Below are positions 46,682 through 54,431 of a stretch of DNA of 64,000 nucleotides, piece after piece (position 1 is the stretch's first letter; each line of letters begins with the position of its first letter). The translations under genes were made by a program, and so were the position numbers. This stretch comes from Agrococcus casei LMG 22410. GTDB taxonomy: Bacteria; Actinomycetota; Actinomycetes; Actinomycetales; Microbacteriaceae. The stretch covers positions 16,797-80,796 of the forward strand of contig NZ_FUHU01000009.1 in the NCBI RefSeq assembly GCF_900163565.1, given 5' to 3'. The notes under the pieces were generated by a model, which saw nothing but the letters and a program-made list of their open reading frames with translations, was not told the DNA's origin and searched no databases.

Positions 46682-46939
46682 TCAGTCGCCTGCGCTGCTC
46701 AGTTCGAGTCTGATGCGCTGCCACTCGCTCCAGCAGTTCTCGGGGTCGATGTCTGCGTAGCCTCGCTGTGCGGCCATCGCGTCGGCCGCGGGCTCCTGCA
46801 GCGCCATGCACGTGGCGCTGTCTCGCAGCTCGATGACTTCGTCTTCGCTGAGCGGTGTTCCCTTCGCGCGCTCCGACGCGGCCAGCAGATCGACCAGTGG
46901 CGGCATGAACACGAGAACGAGGGGCTGTTCTTCTGACAT
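46682..46939 (-). CDS. Hypothetical small protein
   Basis: An 85-residue protein, helical, beginning MSEEQPLVLVFMPPLVDLL. Further on, SERAKGTPLSEDEVIELRDSA is characteristic of a small actinobacterial family of unknown role. It starts 6 nt behind TACGCT and is divergent from the MmcQ/YjbR gene. Confidence 0.65.
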   Translation of the reverse strand: MSEEQPLVLVFMPPLVDLLAASERAKGTPLSEDEVIELRDSATCMALQEPAADAMAAQRGYADIDPENCWSEWQRIRLELSSAGD

Positions 46940-46945
46940 GATCCA

Positions 46946-46951
46946 AGCGTA
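46946..46951 (-). promoter_or_regulatory. -10 box TACGCT, leaderless-type
   Basis: On the minus strand TACGCT is followed by 6 nt and ATG at 46939. Confidence 0.55.
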
Positions 46952-46975
46952 CGACCGTCTGCATGGAGGCCCACT

Positions 46976-47362
46976 GTGAGAAGAAGTGACCTGCACAAGA
47001 TCGTGCGCGAGGCCGCTGAGGCCCTGCCCGGATCAGGCATGAGTCATCCGTTCGGACCCGAATACGAGGTCTGGAAGGTGCGCGGCAAGGTGTTTGCGCT
47101 GCTGACCGATCTCGCCGACGGCCCCATCGTCGTGATCAAGTCAGACCCTGAGGATTCCAGGGCGCTTCGCGAGACCTACGCCGACATCACTCCCGGCTAC
47201 CACATGAACAAGAAGCACTGGATCACGCTCAGGCCAGGCCCGAGCATCGACAACAGCCTGGCTCAAGAGCTGGTGACGGAATCGTATCGGCTGGTCGTCA
47301 TGGGCCTTCCGCGAGCGCAGCGGCCGATTGATCCCGACAATTTCGCAGCAACTGCCCAATGA
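46976..47362 (+). CDS. MmcQ/YjbR-family protein
   Basis: A 128-residue protein with the MmcQ/YjbR pattern: LPGSGMSHPFGPEYEVWKVRG, then KVFALLTD, and the C-terminal HMNKKHWITLRP. The family has a double-wing DNA-binding-like fold but no settled function. GTG at 46976 follows GGAGG. Confidence 0.85.
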   Translation: MRRSDLHKIVREAAEALPGSGMSHPFGPEYEVWKVRGKVFALLTDLADGPIVVIKSDPEDSRALRETYADITPGYHMNKKHWITLRPGPSIDNSLAQELVTESYRLVVMGLPRAQRPIDPDNFAATAQ

Positions 47363-47544
47363 GCGATATCGATGCGGCAGCGAGCGGTTGTCACGTCATC
47401 ATCCGTAGGAAACCTCAAACCGCTTGACCTGGGCTGAACGGCAACTGATACTCAGCTCACTGCGCCTCCGACCGAAACCAGCTCACCAGCGGTGTCTTCG
47501 AGAGTGCCAGAACGCGAATCTCTCGAATACAAGCACGTATACCC

Positions 47545-48447
47545 ATGACCGATTCTGCCCTCATCACCATCGGCCTGCCGATCGCCCTGGCGATCATCAT
47601 GTTCGGTCTCGGACTGTCGCTGACACCAAGTGACTTCCGACGCGTTGCGCGATCGCCGAAGGCTGTCGCAATCGCACTCATCCTGCAGATCCTGGTGTTG
47701 CCCCTCATCGCATTCGGCTTGGTCGTCGCGTTCAACATCGACCCGCTGCTCGCAGTCGGCGTCATGCTGCTCGCCGCCTCCCCCGGCGGGCCCACGGCGA
47801 ACCTCTTCAGCCACCTCTTCCGTGGCGATGTGGCGCTCAACATCACGCTGACGGCCGTCAACTCCGTGCTCGCGGCATTCACGATCCCGCTGATCACCAA
47901 CCTCGCCATCAACTACTTCGCTGCAGACGGCGAACTGGGTCTGCAGCTGGGCAAGCTGCTGCAGGTGATGGTGATCGTGCTCATCCCCGTTGCCGTGGGC
48001 ATGGTCGTGCGCCACTACTCCAAGAAATTTGCCGACCGCGCCGACCGACCGGTGCGAATCTTCTCGATCATCGTGCTCGTCGTGGTTGCCGTCGGCGCAC
48101 TGCTCGGCGAGCGGGAGCACCTGCTTGACTACTTCCAGCAGATCGGGCTCACCACCGGACTCTTCTGTCTCGCGAGCCGGACCATCGGGTATCTCGGTGC
48201 GCGTCTGATCAAGCTGGATTCGTCGCAGTCCATTGCCGTCTCCATGGAGATCGGCATCCACAACACCACGATCGCGCTGACGATTGCGCTGAGCGTGCTC
48301 AACAGCACCGAGGTCGCGATCCCCGCGGCCATCTACTCGATTCTGATGTATGTGCTCGCGACTGCCTTCGGCTTCCTGATCACCAGGGGCACGCGCAAGG
48401 CGGCTCGCAGCGAGACTGCTGCGGCTGCGAGTGCAGTGCGCGACTGA
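47545..48447 (+). CDS. Bile acid:sodium symporter-family transporter
   Basis: A 300-residue membrane protein with nine or ten helices. The SBF/BASS hallmarks are LLAASPGGPTANLFSHLF and EIGIHNTTIALTIALSVL, the two discontinuous helices that bind Na+ and substrate. Bacterial members import organic anions with sodium. Substrate not known. The 182-bp region before it has no gene. Confidence 0.88.
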   Translation: MTDSALITIGLPIALAIIMFGLGLSLTPSDFRRVARSPKAVAIALILQILVLPLIAFGLVVAFNIDPLLAVGVMLLAASPGGPTANLFSHLFRGDVALNITLTAVNSVLAAFTIPLITNLAINYFAADGELGLQLGKLLQVMVIVLIPVAVGMVVRHYSKKFADRADRPVRIFSIIVLVVVAVGALLGEREHLLDYFQQIGLTTGLFCLASRTIGYLGARLIKLDSSQSIAVSMEIGIHNTTIALTIALSVLNSTEVAIPAAIYSILMYVLATAFGFLITRGTRKAARSETAAAASAVRD

Positions 48448-48451
48448 GCAC

Positions 48452-48457
48452 TACGAT
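48452..48457 (+). promoter_or_regulatory. -10 box TACGAT, leaderless-type
   Basis: TACGAT is followed by 6 nt and ATG at 48464. Confidence 0.55.
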
Positions 48458-48463
48458 GACCGG

Positions 48464-49516
48464 ATGACAGAAGACCACGCCGCAAGCCTTTATGACGCTG
48501 TCAACACCTGGGGTGCCGACGACGAGTACTTTCTGAAGTTCGGTGCGGGCGACGGCCAGTCGCGCATCCTGGATCTCGGATGCGGGACTGGCCGCATCAC
48601 ATTTGCGATCGCTCAGACAGGCGCCCGCGTCACCGGTGTCGACCCTGATCAGCCCTCGGTCGCGGCTGCCCAGCTGAAGCCGGGTGCCGACCGGGTCGAG
48701 TGGATCGTCGGCGATTCACGTGCCATTCCAGAAGAGCGGATGTTCGATGCGGCGATCATGTCGTCGAACGTCGTGCAGGCGATCCTGGATGACGCTGAGC
48801 TCACCCGCACCTTCAGTGACATCGCAAGCCACCTGGTGCCAGGCGGCCGGCTGACGTTCGACTCGCGTGATCCGAATGCTCGAGGCTGGGAGCGATGGAC
48901 GAAGGAGAACAGCCACCGCGTCGTCGAACTGCCCGACGGCGAGAGTCAGCACTGGTACCAGACGACCAGTGTCGATGAGCCTGCAGGGTTGGTTGACTTC
49001 GGTGCCCACGAGGTGGACGCCGGCGGACACGAACACGTCACTGCCGATCGCATCCGCTTTCGCAGTGAAGAGCATCTGCGGTCATTGCTGGGCGAAGCCG
49101 GGCTCGTCGTCGATGAGGTGTTCGGAGGGTTTGACCGACAGCCGGTCGGACGCGGCGTCGGGACCCTCGTCTTTGCCGCTCACCGCATCCGCGTGCTTGA
49201 CGAGGCAGAGATTCCGCCGACCCGCACCAAGTCGCCGACAGTGGCGGAGCTGCAGTATGCGCTCATCTCGGCGCGACCGTATGAGATGACCCGCGACGAT
49301 GTGCTGTTCGAGGTCTTTGCGACTCGGAATGAGATTGCTGCCGACAAGCGCACTGAGGCGCGTGAGGCGTTCTTTGCGAAGGATCAGGCGTGCTTGCGGT
49401 CTTCGCCGCTCGGCAAGCGGTACGGCTGGGGAATCCACCACGACGCAGACGGCCGCGTTGCTCTCGTGGCAGTTGGTTCAGATGACTATCGTGCACTCGC
49501 GCTGACCCCGAGGTGA
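48464..49516 (+). CDS. Class I SAM methyltransferase fused to DUF6157-like domain, C-terminus frameshifted
   Basis: A 350-residue reading frame. Residues 1 to about 245 are a class I methyltransferase with SAM motif ILDLGCGTGRIT and acidic loop VTGVDPDQPS, ending at LVFAAHR as such enzymes do. Residues about 250-345 match DUF6157: SPTVAELQYALISARPYEMT, AFFAKDQACLRSSPLGKRYG and WGIHHDADGRVALV. The first 20 or so residues of DUF6157 are absent at the junction. Near the end, the frame stops at 49516, but another frame continues DPEVKQLKAMRSRRA to a TGA at 49551, the usual DUF6157 tail. A one-base deletion near 49500 explains this. Confidence 0.8.
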   Translation: MTEDHAASLYDAVNTWGADDEYFLKFGAGDGQSRILDLGCGTGRITFAIAQTGARVTGVDPDQPSVAAAQLKPGADRVEWIVGDSRAIPEERMFDAAIMSSNVVQAILDDAELTRTFSDIASHLVPGGRLTFDSRDPNARGWERWTKENSHRVVELPDGESQHWYQTTSVDEPAGLVDFGAHEVDAGGHEHVTADRIRFRSEEHLRSLLGEAGLVVDEVFGGFDRQPVGRGVGTLVFAAHRIRVLDEAEIPPTRTKSPTVAELQYALISARPYEMTRDDVLFEVFATRNEIAADKRTEAREAFFAKDQACLRSSPLGKRYGWGIHHDADGRVALVAVGSDDYRALALTPR

Positions 49517-49678
49517 AGCAGCTCAAGGCAATGCGCTCGAGGCGCGCCTGACCAGAAGCGGCGCGCGTCCCTGTCGTCGCGCGGCGCTCTACGACCTCGC
49601 CCGATGAGCCGATACAGAATCCGGCTGGCTCCATCTTCGCTTGCTGCACCAGCCAGCATGCATTTTCGTGTGTGGGAG

Positions 49679-49709
49679 TACAGTCCAAGCAGGAACCCCA
49701 TTTGGTTCC
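49679..49709 (+). promoter_or_regulatory. Promoter and inverted repeat upstream of PNT-family gene
   Basis: TACAGT at 49679-49684 is a likely -10. It is followed by the inverted repeat GGAACC-N6-GGTTCC at 49692-49709, which would lie at the transcription start or 5' end of the mRNA. It could be an operator or a short leader hairpin. Confidence 0.45.
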
Positions 49710-49727
49710 CCGATGATGGGAGACCGG

Positions 49728-50948
49728 ATGTCCGGCAATGCTCAACCGTCCACTGGTGTGTCCCTCTCTTCTTCGGACGAAGCTACGCCACACACTCCCC
49801 TGCTCACGTTGGGGCTGCTCGCCGAGTCCACGATGGAGAACGAGCGGAGGCTGGCGCTGCACCCGCACCACCTGGATCGAATCGACCCCGACCTGCGTGC
49901 GCGAATGATCGTCGAACACGGATACGCGTCTGATTTCCAGCTCGCGCCCGGGTATGTCGAGTCTCGTGTGGGCCGTGTCGCAGATCGGGCCGAGGTCATC
50001 AGCTCTGCGGACGTTCTGCTTCTGCCGAAGCCGCAGTCGGTTGACGTGTCGGCGATGCCCGAAGGCGGCATTCTCTGGGGATGGCCCCACTGTGTGCAGG
50101 ATGCCAGCATGACGCAGACTGCAATCGACCGTCGTCTCACGCTCATCGCGTTCGAAGCGATGAATCACTGGACGCGTCAGGGAGACTTCAGCCTCCATGT
50201 CTTCCACAAGAACAACGAGCTTGCTGGATACTGCTCGGTGCTGCATGCGTTGAGCCTCATCGGGTCAACCGGCAGCTACGGGCCGCGACGCAGTGCAGTC
50301 GTAATCGGGTTCGGCGCAACGGCACGAGGAGCGGTCACTGCGCTCAAAGCACACGAGATCTATGACATCCAGGTCCTGACGCAGCGTGATGCCTCTGCAG
50401 TCGGCTCGCCCATCCACAGCGCTCACATCACCCAGCTGAATACCGACGACGGCCCCATTCATCTCAGCACGGTGCCCACGAAAGACGGTGACGTCTTGCT
50501 TCCCGATTTTCTTGCGTCGCACGACATTGTCATCAACTGCACGCTGCAAGACGTCGACGCACCCATGACGTATCTGCGCACTCAGGATCTGGAGGGCTTC
50601 CGGCCGGGCAGCCTGATCATCGATGTCTCGTGCGACGAGGGAATGGGCTTCGAATGGGCCAAGCCAACTGCATTCGAGGACCCGATGTTCGCTGTCGGTC
50701 AGGGCGTGAATTACTACGCTGTCGACCACAGCCCGTCATACCTGTGGAACTCGGCGACATGGGAGATCAGCGAGGCCATTCTGCCGTTCCTTCGCACAGT
50801 GATGGAAGGACCGGCCGCTTGGGAAGAGGATCTGACCATCTCCCGTGCCATCGAGATCCACGACGGAGTCATCAAGAATCCGAGTGTTCTGACATTCCAG
50901 AACCGCGAGTCTGAATACCCTTACCCGCGAATTTCCGAAGCGGTCTGA
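49728..50948 (+). CDS. Alanine dehydrogenase/PNT-family enzyme, carboxyethyl-ornithine-synthase-like
   Basis: A 406-residue protein of the alanine dehydrogenase/pyridine nucleotide transhydrogenase family. Its N-terminus has GLLAESTMENERRLALHPHH; family enzymes have a KE(E)xRV-type motif here. The NAD(P)-binding fold begins at AVVIGFGATARGAV. The HPHHL pattern and GYCSVLHAL resemble N5-(carboxyethyl)ornithine synthase and saccharopine-dehydrogenase relatives, which reduce imines of amino acids. ATG at 49728 follows GGGAG at short spacing. Confidence 0.75.
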   Translation: MSGNAQPSTGVSLSSSDEATPHTPLLTLGLLAESTMENERRLALHPHHLDRIDPDLRARMIVEHGYASDFQLAPGYVESRVGRVADRAEVISSADVLLLPKPQSVDVSAMPEGGILWGWPHCVQDASMTQTAIDRRLTLIAFEAMNHWTRQGDFSLHVFHKNNELAGYCSVLHALSLIGSTGSYGPRRSAVVIGFGATARGAVTALKAHEIYDIQVLTQRDASAVGSPIHSAHITQLNTDDGPIHLSTVPTKDGDVLLPDFLASHDIVINCTLQDVDAPMTYLRTQDLEGFRPGSLIIDVSCDEGMGFEWAKPTAFEDPMFAVGQGVNYYAVDHSPSYLWNSATWEISEAILPFLRTVMEGPAAWEEDLTISRAIEIHDGVIKNPSVLTFQNRESEYPYPRISEAV

Positions 50949-50961
50949 GTCGCATCACGAT

Positions 50962-50967
50962 TAGCCT
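50962..50967 (+). promoter_or_regulatory. -10 box TAGCCT, leaderless-type
   Basis: TAGCCT is followed by 6 nt and ATG at 50974. Confidence 0.6.
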
Positions 50968-50973
50968 AGGAGC

Positions 50974-51381
50974 ATGACTGTGTCTCGTGCCGCCATGAGC
51001 TATGCCTCTGCGCTCAATCGAAACGAGCTGTTCGAGAGCCCTGGACTGCGCCGCGACATACCTGCCTTGCTGCATCCTGATGAGGAAGTCCTGCTCGTCC
51101 TCCCTGGTGTAGCGGGTGACTTTCCTGATCTCATGATCGCCACCTCGAGTCGATTTCTGCTGGCCGCCGTCGCGGGCCCCATCAAGAAGGCGAAGATCAA
51201 GCGAGAGGTCCGGGCTATCGATGTTGCCGGGGTACGGTACCGGCCTGGCCTCTTCACTCGAATGCGCGTCGAGACGACCGCCGGTAAAGGCATCAAGATG
51301 ATTCCGAATCGCAAGGTCGATGCCCAGCGCTTTGCCCTCGAATTCGATCACCTTCTGCGAACGGGGTCGCTCCCCTCCTAG
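50974..51381 (+). CDS. Bacterial PH-domain (YokE-like) protein
   Basis: A 135-residue protein. The pattern HPDEEVLLVLPGVAGDFPDL, ATSSRFLLAAV and VAGVRYRPGLFTRMRVET fits a YokE-like bacterial pleckstrin-homology domain, which usually mediates binding inside the cell. No membrane helix. Function unknown. A hairpin follows the stop codon. Confidence 0.7.
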   Translation: MTVSRAAMSYASALNRNELFESPGLRRDIPALLHPDEEVLLVLPGVAGDFPDLMIATSSRFLLAAVAGPIKKAKIKREVRAIDVAGVRYRPGLFTRMRVETTAGKGIKMIPNRKVDAQRFALEFDHLLRTGSLPS

Positions 51382-51384
51382 ACA

Positions 51385-51403
51385 CCGAGTACACGGTACT
51401 CGG
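51385..51403 (+). terminator. Hairpin after PH-domain gene
   Basis: CCGAGTAC-ACG-GTACTCGG forms an 8-bp perfect stem 3 nt after the PH-domain stop codon. No T-run follows, so it may be a weak terminator or mRNA-stabilising hairpin. Confidence 0.45.
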
Positions 51404-51733
51404 CAGTCCAGACCGGATGTCCCAGGATGGTCATTCGATTCGGCTCGCGTAGTCGTCGCTCGCGTGAACGGTGAGCTCGTGGGTCTGGCAAGAATCATCG
51501 GCGATGGTGCGACCATCTGCTATCTGCAGGATGTGCTGGTGAGCCCGAGTGCGCAGAGGACCGGGCTCGGAAGGGCGCTGGTTCGGGAGGCGTTCGCGCC
51601 GTATTCCTCGGTTCGCCAGCACGTGCTCATCACCGACGAAGAGGCTGGGCAGAAGTCCTTCTACGAATCGGTGGGCTTCGCCCAGCTTGGTGAGAGCGTC
51701 CCCGGACGTGCCTTCGTGAGATTCGCGAACTGA
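51404..51733 (+). pseudogene. GNAT acetyltransferase lacking its N-terminus
   Basis: The frame contains VVVARVNGELVGLARIIGDG, CYLQDVLVSPSAQRTGLGRALV (acetyl-CoA loop Q-R-T-G-L-G) and ends QKSFYESVGFAQLGE...RFAN. The expected 40 N-terminal residues and start are missing; upstream there is only the PH-gene stop and hairpin, and no ATG or GTG in frame until 51464, inside the core. It is probably a degraded gene. Translation from GTG 51464 would give a 89-residue core. Confidence 0.65.
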
Positions 51734-51775
51734 CGCGGAGTCCCATCACAAGGTGTCGAGCAGGCGTATTCGCTC

Positions 51776-52357
51776 TCAGCGCAGGACGATCCAGAACACC
51801 CAAGCGATGGCGAATACGGCAATGACGAGTGCCGCCCAGAGCATGGGCCCGCCAAGCAGCTCTCCAACACTGACGGACCTTGGATAGCGTCGCGACGCCT
51901 GAATCGGAGTCAGCGGCTCACTGACGACTGTCGACTGCAGGCCGTGCGATGCCAGCATCTCCACCACACCGCGTTCTTGAGGAGTGAAGGCGAGCACAGT
52001 TCGATCACCGTGACGGAGCAGCACGCGTGGAACCGCTGACACCCCTCCCCTTCCGGGCAGAACCAGACGCTGCAGCAGCACAACCTCATCGATCTCTGAC
52101 AGCAGCACAGACCGACGTGCACCCACCACATGCCGGACCGTGATGCGGTCGGGGCTGACAGACACTTCGACGAATTGGGAGAACGTCAGAGCTCCGACGA
52201 CTAAGAGAACGAGCGCGACGAACCCGATCAGCGAGGGGGCGACGAAATCGCCCGGCACTGCATCCGCTATGAACCAGACGATCCCGATCCACGTCAGGGA
52301 AGCCACGAGCAGCACACCGGCGAATGCGAGGAACACTCGACCCGCGCGTATCGACAT
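51776..52357 (-). CDS. Membrane protein with PH-like domain
   Basis: A 193-residue protein: two N-terminal membrane helices (residues 8-65), a cytoplasmic beta-rich section FVEVSVSPDRITVRHVVGAR like bacterial PH domains, and one C-terminal helix (MLWAALVIAVFAIAWVFWIV). ATG at 52357 follows AAGGAG at 7 nt. Function unknown. Confidence 0.68.
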   Translation of the reverse strand: MSIRAGRVFLAFAGVLLVASLTWIGIVWFIADAVPGDFVAPSLIGFVALVLLVVGALTFSQFVEVSVSPDRITVRHVVGARRSVLLSEIDEVVLLQRLVLPGRGGVSAVPRVLLRHGDRTVLAFTPQERGVVEMLASHGLQSTVVSEPLTPIQASRRYPRSVSVGELLGGPMLWAALVIAVFAIAWVFWIVLR

Positions 52358-52681
52358 CCGATGGCTCCTTCCCGTTCGGCAAACCTCGGTCATTGCGCTC
52401 ACAGTGGAGCGGGAACTCGACTATACGGCGAAGCTGAACTCCACCACGTCGCCGCGGTTAGCGAACCTTTGGCGCGACCACCGGTTCACTTCTTACCCGC
52501 AGAGGTTGTATTGTGCCGCCATTCGCAGCAGTGCCCACAGGTGCCAACCTTTGACAGGAGTGATCTCGTCACTGACTGGTCGAAGGCACGTGATATTGCC
52601 ATTTTCATGGTTCGTCCACGAAGGCTGCTCCACGCGCTTTCAATCATTGATTTCAATGAGAAGCCAATCAGCTAAAACGCG
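52358..52681. other. Intergenic region with first boundary repeat
   Basis: No gene is supported here. At 52421-52459 is GACTATACG followed by AACTCCACCACGTCGCCG, related to the repeats at 53343 and 54281. On the minus strand it reads GDVVEFSFAV followed by TAG. To its right the base composition falls, which suggests an insertion boundary. Confidence 0.5.
52421..52459. repeat. Boundary repeat A (degenerate)
   Basis: Aligned with repeats B and C it shares GACTA, ACG, and CCACGTCGCCG. It is the most divergent of the three, with GCGAAGC in place of TTAAACC. Confidence 0.5.
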
Positions 52682-53134
52682 TTACTCCGCGGGTACGATC
52701 ACGGAAGCCCCGTCATCTTCGATCATTTCCCACTGGGCCTCCGGCTTGAACGTCTCTTCAGCAGAGAAGGAACGTGAGCAGAAATCAAAGTCGATGCGGG
52801 ACAGTTCGAGAGTGCTGACGTCCTCGTTGCTGCGGAATATTAGCCACTGCAAGTCGTCAGAGCTGTCGGCATCTACTTCAGAAGCTGCAGCGGCAAGCAC
52901 TGGATGAACATCGCCCTTCGGCTCGGCGTAAGGACAGACGATGAGCAACTCATCCCAAGCCATGTCGCCACCGACACTCGAAGGCAAATTAAACGTTCTA
53001 CTTTTCGAAGAGATATCCTCAAGCTCGGCCTCGAACGAACTTGCCGTCGAGCACCCTGGCAGCAACAGCACTCCCGCCAACGCTAGAGAAAGCGTTGATA
53101 CAGCTTGCACCGATCGCACTTTCACGTCAGACAT
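52682..53134 (-). CDS. Lipoprotein of unknown function, lower-GC DNA
   Basis: A 150-residue lipoprotein: signal peptide, lipobox LLPGC at residues 25-29, then an acidic soluble domain with two cysteines (IVCPYAEP and FDFCSRSF) that may pair. It resembles no family I recognise. The coding sequence uses A/T-ending codons more than its neighbours, a sign of transfer. ATG at 53134 has AAGGTGG at 4 nt. It lies between boundary repeats A and B. Confidence 0.75.
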   Translation of the reverse strand: MSDVKVRSVQAVSTLSLALAGVLLLPGCSTASSFEAELEDISSKSRTFNLPSSVGGDMAWDELLIVCPYAEPKGDVHPVLAAAASEVDADSSDDLQWLIFRSNEDVSTLELSRIDFDFCSRSFSAEETFKPEAQWEMIEDDGASVIVPAE

Positions 53135-53283
53135 CGAACCACCTTATCAAGCAATCTCGACGCGATCCGAAACCCCTAACATTGTCAGGTGAGCCAATAC
53201 CGGGCGCTGCTGGATCAACCAAAGCCAGCGATGCACACCACACGTCTGCCATTCGGCAACGATTGCACTCCTAGCTCACCGTA

Positions 53284-53320
53284 GCAAAGCGCCGAACCCC
53301 GACAGGGATCCGGCGCTTGC
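53284..53320. terminator. Hairpin at end of first inserted block
   Basis: GCAAAGCGCCG pairs with CGGCGCTTGC across a 16-nt interior that can pair further (CCC/GGG). It sits 8 nt before the first AGACGTTAAA copy. No T-run on either side. Confidence 0.5.
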
Positions 53321-53328
53321 ATAAGACG

Positions 53329-53382
53329 TTAAAGCGAAACGCGACTAGACGTTAAACCGCCACTCGCACACGTCGCCGCACA
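53329..53382. repeat. Boundary repeat B (double copy of AGACGTTAAA)
   Basis: Two copies of AGACGTTAAA start at about 53324 and 53347. The second continues CCGCCACTCGCACACGTC and GCCGCA, aligning with repeats A and C. On the minus strand it reads CGDVCEWRFNV followed by TAG. Confidence 0.55.
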
Positions 53383-53468
53383 TACCAGCCTCACGGGAGG
53401 GGTCTACGGCCCAGCGCATGCGGCGGCACGACAAGCTCGGAATCGTCAACTTGCGTAAAGCGAGCTGT

Positions 53469-53504
53469 ACATGTCAAGCTAGCTTCACATGTCAAACGAG
53501 CTTC
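53469..53504 (+). repeat. Tandem 18-bp repeat in promoter region
   Basis: ACATGTCAAGCTAGCTTC and ACATGTCAAACGAGCTTC are adjacent, in phase and 16 of 18 identical. They lie just before the ribosome-binding site of the membrane protein/XRE operon. Two direct copies in a promoter suggest an operator, most simply for the XRE regulator encoded downstream. Confidence 0.6.
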
Positions 53505-53518
53505 ACAACGGAGAGGCT

Positions 53519-53992
53519 ATGAGCACCGAACCACGAACCGACACCCGAACGCGCTGGGGCCGCATCAAGTTCGCCGGAGGGCGCATCCCCGCGATGGCTG
53601 TTGCGATCCCGGCCGGGCTGATCCTGGCCGCGGGAGTTGGTGCGCTCACACTTTTGACTGGAGTCTCCCAGGGCGAGCAGGCCTTGATCATTGCCGGCGT
53701 GTTCACCCTCATCATGTCCTGGGGGCTCATCGGCCTCATCTGGGCCCTAGTCGTGGATCACTCAAGCCTGCGGGGGGCACTCGACAGGCCAGATGAATCG
53801 ATCGAGTCAAAGTGGCTGGAAGCCGCTATGGCTGGTGCGCTCTGCGACACGATCATGCTGACAGGATTCGCGCTTGCTACTCTCGTCATCACCGGCTTCG
53901 AACTCGATGTCACCTGGGCGCTCATCGGCGTCGTCTGGGTTGCCTTCTTCAGTACAATTGTGCGGTACCTCATGGCGAAGAAGCGGGGCTGA
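53519..53992 (+). CDS. Four-helix membrane protein
   Basis: A 157-residue integral membrane protein with four helices (about residues 28-48, 52-77, 98-125, 128-150) and a charged N-terminus. It is followed at once by an XRE regulator, an arrangement frequent for small membrane proteins paired with YgzD-type repressors. ATG at 53519 has GGAGAGG two nt upstream. An earlier in-frame ATG at 53489 exists inside the tandem repeat. Function unknown. Confidence 0.75.
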   Translation: MSTEPRTDTRTRWGRIKFAGGRIPAMAVAIPAGLILAAGVGALTLLTGVSQGEQALIIAGVFTLIMSWGLIGLIWALVVDHSSLRGALDRPDESIESKWLEAAMAGALCDTIMLTGFALATLVITGFELDVTWALIGVVWVAFFSTIVRYLMAKKRG

Positions 53993-53994
53993 CC

Positions 53995-54207
53995 GTGAAG
54001 AACTCGCTTCACGAACGCCGACAGGACCGCGGATGGTCGCAACAACGCCTCGCCGATGAACTCGGAGTCTCCCGCCAAACAGTCATCTCCATCGAACGCG
54101 GACGGTTTGACCCATCCTTGCCGCTAGCTTTCCGTCTGGCCGAGGTTTTCGAATGCAGGATCGAGGAACTCTTCGATCCCAAAGGAGAAGACGCCCGGCC
54201 GAGCTGA
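53995..54207 (+). CDS. XRE-family (Cro/cI) transcriptional regulator
   Basis: A 70-residue regulator that is almost entirely an HTH domain: LHERRQDRGWSQQRLADELG then VSRQTVISIERGRFDPSL and the dimer helix LAEVFECRIEELFDP. It is of the short YgzD/YozG type. GTG at 53995 is 2 nt after the stop of the membrane protein gene. It probably represses its own operon. Confidence 0.85.
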   Translation: MKNSLHERRQDRGWSQQRLADELGVSRQTVISIERGRFDPSLPLAFRLAEVFECRIEELFDPKGEDARPS

Positions 54208-54234
54208 GGCCCGATATGTATCGAGGATACAAAA

Positions 54235-54266
54235 ATGCCCCGGTTTCTAAGAAGAAACCGGGGCAT
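54235..54266 (-). terminator. Strong hairpin terminator
   Basis: ATGCCCCGGTTTCT pairs perfectly with AGAAACCGGGGCAT over 14 bp with a 4-nt loop. On the minus strand it is followed by TTTTTG, so it is built to stop minus-strand transcription arriving from repeat C and beyond; it can also end the XRE operon. Confidence 0.75.
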
Positions 54267-54280
54267 CAAAAGCGCTAAAG

Positions 54281-54319
54281 ACTAGACGTTAAACCTAAAT
54301 TCCACCACATTCCGTAGCC
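54281..54319. repeat. Boundary repeat C
   Basis: GACTAGACGTTAAACC then AAATTCCACCACATTCCG. On the minus strand it reads NVVEFRFNV followed by TAG, and the terminator at 54235 follows 15 nt later. Confidence 0.55.
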
Positions 54320-54431
54320 GAATAACCTCTACGTCGCGGGTGACTCGTGGGTAGTCGTAGCCCGGTCACGTGCGTTCGTCGGATCGCACCATCAGTCCCT
54401 CGAGTCGCGTCGTTGGCAAACGGCCGGTCAC

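Noticed and set aside
53345..54290. GTTAAAC at the boundary repeats as integron attC core sites (GTTRRRY)
   Set aside because: No matching RYYYAAC box or paired L boxes lie within 150 bp on either strand, and there is no integron integrase. The heptamer match alone is weak.
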